The notes beneath the pieces were generated by a model. The model was not told the DNA's origin, did no database searches, and saw nothing but the letters and a program-made list of their open reading frames with translations. Made by a program: the position numbers and the translations under genes. A stretch of DNA of 9,006 bases from Patescibacteria group bacterium (GTDB taxonomy: Bacteria; Patescibacteriota; Minisyncoccia; Phycocordibacterales; UBA5272): NCBI GenBank assembly GCA_030916975.1, contig JAUPVO010000019.1:1-9006 (forward strand), read 5' to 3'. Below, piece by piece: positions 6,355 through 9,006 of the stretch; the stretch's first letter is position 1, and the number at the start of each line of letters is the position of its first letter.

Positions 6355-7686
6355 ATGTATATGAAAACATTAGATCAAATGCCAGGAGCAATGACGGCGA
6401 GAGGCACAATAGCAGAGATAAAGGTGAAATACTGCCTTTATGCAAGAAAATCAACAGAATCAGAGGAACGACAGGTACTCAGTATAGACAGCCAAATCAA
6501 GGAAATGCTCCAACTAGCAGACCGTGAGGGGCTTGAAGTGGTCACCATGAAGCGAGAATCACATAGTGCAAAGGAAACAGGGCAACGACCAGTCTTCAAC
6601 GAAATAATCGAAGAACTGAGAGACGGAAAGTTTAACGGAATCCTGACATGGGCACCCGACCGTATCAGTAGAAATGCAGGAGACCTTGGAAGAATTGTAG
6701 ATCTTATGGATGCAGGAAAATTACAAATGATACGAACCTTTGGTCAGACATTTGGGAATAATCCAAATGAAAAATTCCTCCTGATGATTCTTGGGTCACA
6801 AGCAAAGCTCGAAAACGATAATAGAGGTATCAATGTGAAGCGCGGACTAAGGACTAGAGTAGAGATGGGATTATGGCCAGGAGTAGCACCGCTTGGATAT
6901 CTGAACCAAAGAGACATAGATAAAAAGTGTCAGCTTGTGGTGGATCAATTACGGGCACCCCTAGTAAAGAAAATATTCGAGAGAGTGGCATACGAAAAAT
7001 TAAGTGGAAGAAAGATATACAATTGGCTTCGATTCGAAGCCAATTTTTATACCCGAGGAAACAAACCTCTTACGCTTGCAGGAGTATATAGAATATTGGA
7101 AAGCCCCTTCTATTATGGAATGTTCGAGTATCCAAAAGATAGCGGTAACTGGTATCAAGGAAAACACGAATCACTGATAACCAAAGAATTATTTGAACAA
7201 GCCCAATCTCAACTCAAGCGAGATAACATACAACGAGAAAATAAAGAGTTCGCATTTACTAAACTATTCACCTGCGGATACTGTAGTAGTGGGATATCAG
7301 CTGAAGAAAAATGGAAACAACTCAAAGATGGCACTCATGCAAAATATATCTACTACTCATGTAGCAGATCACGAGATAGAGATTGCAAGAATAAATATAT
7401 ACGAGAGGAAGATTTGATACTTGAGATGTTGAAAATACTGGATAAGGTAAATATAAACGAGCTAGGTATGAGACAAAAACTTGAGGATGAGATTGCAAGA
7501 TTTAATATCTTCCAAAGATCAGTACTTGGAAGTACAGACAAGGTTGGCAATAGACAAGATACTGATATACGAAATTATGCAAAATACATTCTGAAAGAGG
7601 GTGCGGTTACAGAGAAGCGAGAGCTATTAGCAAATCTGCGGAGCAAGATCGTGTATAAGGATAAGAAATTAACACTTATAGACTAG
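6355..7686 (+). CDS. Large serine recombinase (integrase)
   Basis: This is a 443-residue site-specific recombinase. The resolvase-type catalytic domain covers about 24-165, with the nucleophile S33 in YARKS, and SIDSQ (43-47) and APDRISRN (100-107) as conserved contacts. The recombinase domain follows at about 175-290 (GVAPLGYLN, TLAGVYRILESPFYYG). A zinc ribbon with C307, C310, C336 and C344 comes next, then a short partly helical tail. It is a little shorter than many phage integrases of this class, mainly in the tail. The enzyme cuts and rejoins DNA through a 5'-phosphoserine link to integrate or excise an element. The start is uncertain: ATG at 6355 and 6361 are both plausible, with no Shine-Dalgarno at a normal distance. 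It is divergent from the ATPase gene, and its stop codon touches the copper operon -35. Confidence 0.92.
   Translation: MYMKTLDQMPGAMTARGTIAEIKVKYCLYARKSTESEERQVLSIDSQIKEMLQLADREGLEVVTMKRESHSAKETGQRPVFNEIIEELRDGKFNGILTWAPDRISRNAGDLGRIVDLMDAGKLQMIRTFGQTFGNNPNEKFLLMILGSQAKLENDNRGINVKRGLRTRVEMGLWPGVAPLGYLNQRDIDKKCQLVVDQLRAPLVKKIFERVAYEKLSGRKIYNWLRFEANFYTRGNKPLTLAGVYRILESPFYYGMFEYPKDSGNWYQGKHESLITKELFEQAQSQLKRDNIQRENKEFAFTKLFTCGYCSSGISAEEKWKQLKDGTHAKYIYYSCSRSRDRDCKNKYIREEDLILEMLKILDKVNINELGMRQKLEDEIARFNIFQRSVLGSTDKVGNRQDTDIRNYAKYILKEGAVTEKRELLANLRSKIVYKDKKLTLID
7021..7050 (+). terminator. Terminator-like perfect hairpin inside the recombinase gene
   Basis: AATTGGCTTCG and CGAAGCCAATT are exact 11-bp inverted repeats around ATT, followed immediately by TTT, giving five consecutive Ts at 7044-7048. 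This is the form of an intrinsic terminator, yet it lies in frame within codons 223-231 of the recombinase. It could attenuate the full-length message, bind a protein, or be a coincidence of coding sequence. Confidence 0.5.
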
Positions 7687-7715
7687 TTGCAATATACCCC
7701 CATAGGGTATATAAT
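7687..7715 (+). promoter_or_regulatory. Copper operon promoter with CsoR-type operator in the spacer
   Basis: The -35 TTGCAA (7687-7692) and the -10 TATAAT (7710-7715) are separated by 17 bp. The spacer holds ATACCCCCATAGGGTAT (7694-7710), within an inverted repeat ATATACCC/GGGTATAT spanning 7692-7712. This closely matches the known CsoR operator form (GC-rich arms with a short AT-containing centre). CsoR bound here would cover both promoter elements, and Cu(I) would release it. The -35 starts on the base after the recombinase stop codon. Transcription should start near 7722. Confidence 0.85.
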
Positions 7716-7769
7716 ATACTCAAGATATTCTAGTGCATTACCATAACTCATTACAATATCTCTATTATT

Positions 7770-7853
7770 ATGAAAAATACAAAATGCTCTTGTATCATAT
7801 GTAAATGTGAGAAGTGTGCTTGTTCAAATTGTGGTTCTAATTGCTGTAAATAA
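7770..7853 (+). CDS. 27-residue metallothionein-like Cys-rich peptide
   Basis: A short frame from ATG at 7770 to TAA at 7851 encodes 27 residues, nine of them cysteine (positions 6, 8, 11, 13, 16, 18, 21, 25, 26). The pattern is CxC-x2-CxC-x2-CxC-x2-C-x3-CC, with no aromatic residues and a basic, hydrophilic remainder. This is typical of thiolate-cluster metallothioneins. It is the first gene after a CsoR-controlled promoter and ends 2 nt before csoR, so it should be made when Cu(I) rises and buffer it in the cytoplasm. MymT of Mycobacterium tuberculosis, controlled by the CsoR paralogue RicR, is a functional parallel but about twice as long. There is no Shine-Dalgarno. The Cys pattern and the position make chance unlikely. 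Confidence 0.8.
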   Translation: MKNTKCSCIICKCEKCACSNCGSNCCK

Positions 7854-7855
7854 AT

Positions 7856-8128
7856 ATGCACGGTGTACACAAAGATAACAAAAAAATAGTTAGTCGTATT
7901 AAACGCATAATGGGACAACTGGAGGGAGTTGAAAAGATGATTCAAGCAGATAAATACTGTATTGATATCATTACTCAAACAAGTGCTATAAAAAGTGCCA
8001 TCTCTTCCCTTGAAGATGAGATGCTACAGAGCCACCTTGCCCACTGTCTTACAAAAGACACAAATAAAAGTCGAATCAAGGAAATGCAAGAAGAGATTAT
8101 TAAAGTCTATAAGCTAAAGAGAAAATAG
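7856..8128 (+). CDS. csoR: CsoR family Cu(I)-sensing repressor
   Basis: The 90-residue all-helical protein has the family core RIKRIMGQLEGVEKMI at 14-29. C35, H60 and C64 have exactly the spacing of the Cu(I) ligands of the Mycobacterium tuberculosis protein (C36, H61, C65). That separates it from RcnR (nickel/cobalt), FrmR (formaldehyde) and CstR (persulfide) relatives. CsoR tetramers bind their operator without copper and leave when Cu(I) binds. The matching operator lies at 7692-7712, so the operon is autoregulated. The gene starts 2 nt after the metallothionein-like gene and ends 1 nt before the next gene, so all are co-transcribed. Assignment to the copper-sensing branch is strong. Confidence 0.92.
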   Translation: MHGVHKDNKKIVSRIKRIMGQLEGVEKMIQADKYCIDIITQTSAIKSAISSLEDEMLQSHLAHCLTKDTNKSRIKEMQEEIIKVYKLKRK

Positions 8129-8129
8129 T

Positions 8130-8615
8130 ATGGATATAAATAAATCACATTATGCATTTTTTACTTATATCGCAAAATATTTAGGAGTTGCTCTTATCGC
8201 AGGATCAGTGGTTCATATTGGAACACTTCAAAACGGAGTAACAAGATATGTTGTTCTAATTGGTATAGGTCTAATCCTCACTATTATAGGAAATATTAAA
8301 GAAGCAAAAGAACATGGGCAAAAAATCAACCTAAATTATTTTCTTATAATTACAGGACTTTCTTTTGCAACTGGATTCTTGTCAGGTGGTATACAGCACT
8401 ATCTTGATAATCCGTCATATGCGGGAATACTCTTAGGCATTGGAATAATTATTACTTATGTAACATTTTTCTTGAAAGACAAATTTAAAATAGAAAAGAA
8501 AAATCTTGCAGTTGTAGTAATTTTAGCAATACTTTTTATGTTGTTTTCTCATTATGTTATGGATAACACACTACTTGGTGAAGATCATCATGGAAGTGAA
8601 AGCGTTCAACATTAA
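8130..8615 (+). CDS. Five-pass membrane protein of a copper operon, unknown function
   Basis: I do not recognise this 161-residue protein. Predicted membrane segments are at about 13-33, 39-55, 69-89, 97-115 and 125-145. Histidines lie near membrane boundaries (H29, H90, H141), and the C-terminal tail EDHHGSESVQH adds three more. There is no cysteine. It follows csoR by 1 nt in the same operon, so a role in copper export, membrane copper sequestration or protection of an envelope redox system is likely. The sequence does not say which. There is no ATPase motif, so it is not a P-type pump. If the N-terminus is inside, the His tail is outside. Confidence 0.75.
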   Translation: MDINKSHYAFFTYIAKYLGVALIAGSVVHIGTLQNGVTRYVVLIGIGLILTIIGNIKEAKEHGQKINLNYFLIITGLSFATGFLSGGIQHYLDNPSYAGILLGIGIIITYVTFFLKDKFKIEKKNLAVVVILAILFMLFSHYVMDNTLLGEDHHGSESVQH

Positions 8616-8620
8616 ATTAT

Positions 8621-9006
8621 ATGCATGCAATAAAATACAACAAATGTGAGAAGTGTAGTATGGCTAGCACCTATTATGAGAACATAAATGGTAGTCCTCA
8701 TTACTTTTGTGAACATCACAAAACCGAACAATCAATAAAAGTCTTGAATGTTCAACATCAATCAACTTTCCAAAAACTATTACCATTAATATCTATGTTC
8801 GGAGTCATTACAATTTTGACTATTGTCACTATGTATCTCAAACAAGATTATAGCTTTATGACAGGAATGATGTACATGATGTCCTATTTCTTTCTTGTTT
8901 TTGGATTATTTAAACTACCCAATTTGACTGCTTTTGCAGATGCTTACATGACGTATGATATCTTGGCAAAGAAGTCTCGCACATACGCACTTCTGTATCC
9001 ATTTAT
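8621..9006 (+). CDS. MauE/DoxX-like membrane protein with N-terminal Cys/His domain, 3' partial
   Basis: The frame opens at ATG 8621, 5 nt after the previous stop, and runs off the window after 128 residues. Residues 1-36 contain C9, C12, C30, H32 and H33 (CEKC then YFCEHH). This looks like a small metal site related in layout to YHS or heavy-metal-binding domains. Membrane segments follow at about 54-73 and 83-98. FADAYMTYDILAKKSRTYALLYPF at 105-128 resembles the conserved part of MauE/DoxX-type redox-associated membrane proteins. In a CsoR-controlled operon this suggests work on copper or thiols at the membrane. The rest of the gene, and perhaps a copper ATPase, would lie beyond the window. 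Confidence 0.7.
   Translation, partial: MHAIKYNKCEKCSMASTYYENINGSPHYFCEHHKTEQSIKVLNVQHQSTFQKLLPLISMFGVITILTIVTMYLKQDYSFMTGMMYMMSYFFLVFGLFKLPNLTAFADAYMTYDILAKKSRTYALLYPF

Noticed and set aside
7723..7761. AGATATT/AATATCT inverted repeat in the copper operon leader
   Set aside because: The arms are AT-rich, 7 bp long and 25 nt apart; this is expected by chance in such sequence and there is no visible ribosome binding site for it to mask.
1..9006. Alternative genetic code (UGA as glycine, as in Gracilibacteria and SR1)
   Set aside because: No full-length gene contains an in-frame TGA, and conserved motifs read through normally. The intact genes stop at TAA or TAG, but that alone does not show recoding.
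1..9006. CRISPR array, rRNA, tRNA genes or IS element ends
   Set aside because: No regularly spaced repeats, no tRNA or rRNA motifs and no transposase with terminal inverted repeats were seen on either strand.

Overview
The window is AT-rich bacterial DNA. The genes are compact, mostly lack clear Shine-Dalgarno sequences, and read cleanly in the standard code. The serine recombinase, and the small metal-handling membrane proteins beside a CsoR repressor, resemble genes I associate with Patescibacteria (Candidate Phyla Radiation). That placement is an impression from protein style, not a demonstrated fact.

Left part (1-2001, + strand): a phage-type module. It holds a ParB-domain/DNA-methyltransferase fusion cut by the window edge, an overlapping terminase-small-subunit-like gene, and a well-formed ribosome binding site and start codon for a third cistron. 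That cistron, where a large terminase would be expected, stops after 26 codons, so the module appears broken near position 1945.

Middle part (1930-6267, - strand): three cargo genes. A zinc-hook AAA ATPase of the PrrC/RloC-like AAA_13 group (a candidate translation-targeting defence protein) lies upstream. Below it is an extended -10 promoter and a GC-rich leader of about 220 nt that looks like a structured RNA. The leader precedes an exported trypsin-like protease and a two-pass membrane protein. It carries three copies of one 10-mer, one inverted relative to the other two. Two pairings are therefore mutually exclusive, and one of them covers the bases just before the protease start codon. 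I do not recognise this RNA class.

Right part (6355-9006, + strand): a large serine recombinase with a terminator-like perfect hairpin inside its coding sequence. Immediately after its stop codon is a compact copper-response operon. The promoter has a -35 and -10 with 17-bp spacing, and a CsoR-type operator fills the spacer. The genes are a 27-residue, nine-cysteine metallothionein-like peptide, CsoR with the Cu(I) C-H-C ligand set, a five-pass membrane protein with a His-containing tail, and the start of a MauE/DoxX-type membrane protein with an N-terminal Cys/His metal-site-like domain.

The likely picture is a mobile or prophage-derived region in which packaging genes, defence-like cargo, an integrase and a copper-tolerance operon have been brought together. 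The copper promoter abuts the recombinase stop codon, so the copper operon may be element cargo and not chromosomal flank.
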